64,000 nucleotides of DNA from the NCBI RefSeq assembly GCF_020164535.1, contig NZ_JAIQZC010000004.1, positions 328,195 through 392,194 on the forward strand, read 5' to 3'. Shown here in pieces: positions 63,344-64,000 of the stretch; the stretch's first letter is position 1; the number at the start of each line of letters is the position of its first letter. The notes below the pieces were generated by a model that saw only the letters and a program-made list of their open reading frames with translations, searched no databases and was not told where the DNA came from. Source of the DNA: Psychroflexus montanilacus. Lineage in GTDB: Bacteria; Bacteroidota; Bacteroidia; Flavobacteriales; Flavobacteriaceae. Position numbers and translations under genes: made by a program.

Positions 63344-63544
63344 ATGAAGTATTTTATTTATTTCCTGATGCTTTCGGCAGTTGGACTTATGATATTCAGC
63401 GGGACTTTAGTTAATCCCGATGATTTGGTAGGAGATAAAAAGAGTTTTACAGGCGTTTTAGGAATATTGGTTTGTTTATGCATTATCGTTCTGCTTTTTA
63501 TATTACAATTATCCAGAAAGCTTAAGGAAAAGTACGAAGAGTAA
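63344..63544 (+). CDS. small two-helix membrane protein
   Basis: The 66-residue product has two hydrophobic helices (YFIYFLMLSAVGLMIFSG and GVLGILVCLCIIVLLFIL) and ends with a charged tail (SRKLKEKYEE). No family recognised. It is co-directional with marC, six bases downstream, so it is probably in the same mRNA. Confidence 0.65.
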   Translation: MKYFIYFLMLSAVGLMIFSGTLVNPDDLVGDKKSFTGVLGILVCLCIIVLLFILQLSRKLKEKYEE

Positions 63545-63887
63545 AAACTAAATTCCTCTCGCCAGCAAAAAAGATCCATCACTCTAAAAATCAGAACTCA
63601 AGATCGTAATGAACCAGCATTACTTTCTTAAATCAGTTGTTTGTTTCTACTGAATTTGATATTGCAAAATTAATAGCTCTACGATATTTAGCCTCAACTA
63701 TCTCGTTCATTTCATCCATCGTCCAAAGTGTAAAGTTTAAACTGAAGTCAGCGTGGAAAATATTTCAAATTTCTGATTTCAAATCTGATATTTTAAATTT
63801 ACTACCCATTACCCACTCACAAACTCAATGACTCACTAACTAATTGTTCATTTCAAATTTGCGAGTCTATTCCGAAAAATTTAATTT
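63545..63887. other. gene-free stretch before the octamer repeat
   Basis: No gene that I can support. It contains a TTTCAAATCTGATATTTTAA segment related, in reverse, to the repeat near 48569, and a CCCACTCACAAACTCAATG segment of the kind found around dispersed flavobacterial repeats. Confidence 0.5.
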
Positions 63888-64000
63888 TTGACCAGTTGAC
63901 CAGTTGACCAGTTGACCAGTTGACCAGTTGACCAGTTGACCAGTTGACCAGTTGACCAGTTGACCAGTTGACCAGTTGACCAGTTGACCAGTTGACCAGT
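63888..64000 (+). repeat. octamer tandem repeat TTGACCAG
   Basis: At least 14 perfect head-to-tail copies of TTGACCAG from 63888 to the window end; the array continues beyond it. No variant copies and no spacers are present, so it is not a CRISPR. Confidence 0.97.

Noticed and set aside
63637..63831. Plus-strand 64-codon frame before the octamer repeat.
   Set aside because: Begins with no signal, composition looks non-coding, and it overlaps a dispersed repeat segment.
63888..64000. CRISPR array.
   Set aside because: Units are eight bases and contiguous, with no spacers.

Overview
The window is AT-rich chromosomal DNA of a member of the Bacteroidota, most probably a Flavobacteriaceae. The reasons are: genes lack Shine-Dalgarno sequences; several promoters fit the Bacteroidota form (TTG, 17-20 bases, TAnnTTTG); and many genes are characteristic of the group (a DUF4175 giant membrane protein, the YtxH/holin-like/DUF6327-like trio, an Ig-like lipoprotein, three-gene sdhCAB, short-chain threonine dehydrogenase, BlaI/M56 pairs with TonB-plug-like tails). 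No rRNA, tRNA or CRISPR was seen.

Origin domain (1-15 kb). An approximately 840-base gene-free stretch before rpiB carries five perfect TTATCCACA DnaA boxes and is a good candidate for the chromosomal origin. Within 11 kb lie rnpA and mnmG, genes that sit beside the origin in many bacteria. There are also two perfect copies of the 16-base ParB site parS (TGTTCCACGTGGAACA) on either side of mnmG: one fills the whole gap between two genes, the other is inside the 3' end of ybeY. Housekeeping genes here are rpiB, a CDF transporter, elaA-like, a C-terminal processing protease, rnpA, pgk, holB, an OmpH/Skp-like chaperone, mnmG, ybeY and DUF4175.

Accessory island (15-20 kb). Orphan genes are separated by long imperfect palindromes that resemble integron attC sites, followed by a two-gene restriction-modification pair (HNH endonuclease plus C5-cytosine methyltransferase).

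Core block (20-29 kb). gltX, an SPFH protein, the YtxH trio, glyS, comF, an Ig-like lipoprotein and an omega-amidase.

Peptide cassettes (29.4-35.7 kb). Three copies of a cassette, all on the minus strand, each encode a small double-glycine-leader peptide followed by a 38-51-residue single- or two-helix membrane protein, with shared upstream and terminator-like sequences. Two copies share a 204-base direct repeat differing at 5 positions; one peptide appears frameshifted and another has lost its ATG. They look like bacteriocin-type toxin plus immunity cassettes that are duplicating and decaying. Between copies lie a DUF433/DUF5615 toxin-antitoxin pair, a ChaN-like protein and an S9 peptidase. 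This is the best candidate for an undescribed system.

Right part (35.7-64 kb). Ppx/GppA, M13 peptidase, small exported proteins, threonine dehydrogenase, sdhCAB, aminopeptidase P, higBA, an alpha/beta hydrolase, a HEPN-like protein, dgt, an erythromycin-esterase-like gene broken by an amber codon, a PfkB kinase, a BlaI/M56 sensor pair with a truncated paralogue, nrdB-nrdA (with DnaA boxes upstream), DUF3109, marC, and an octamer tandem repeat that runs off the window end. Nucleotide metabolism (nrdAB, dgt) and replication functions (holB, oriC, parS) therefore cluster loosely in this origin-proximal segment.
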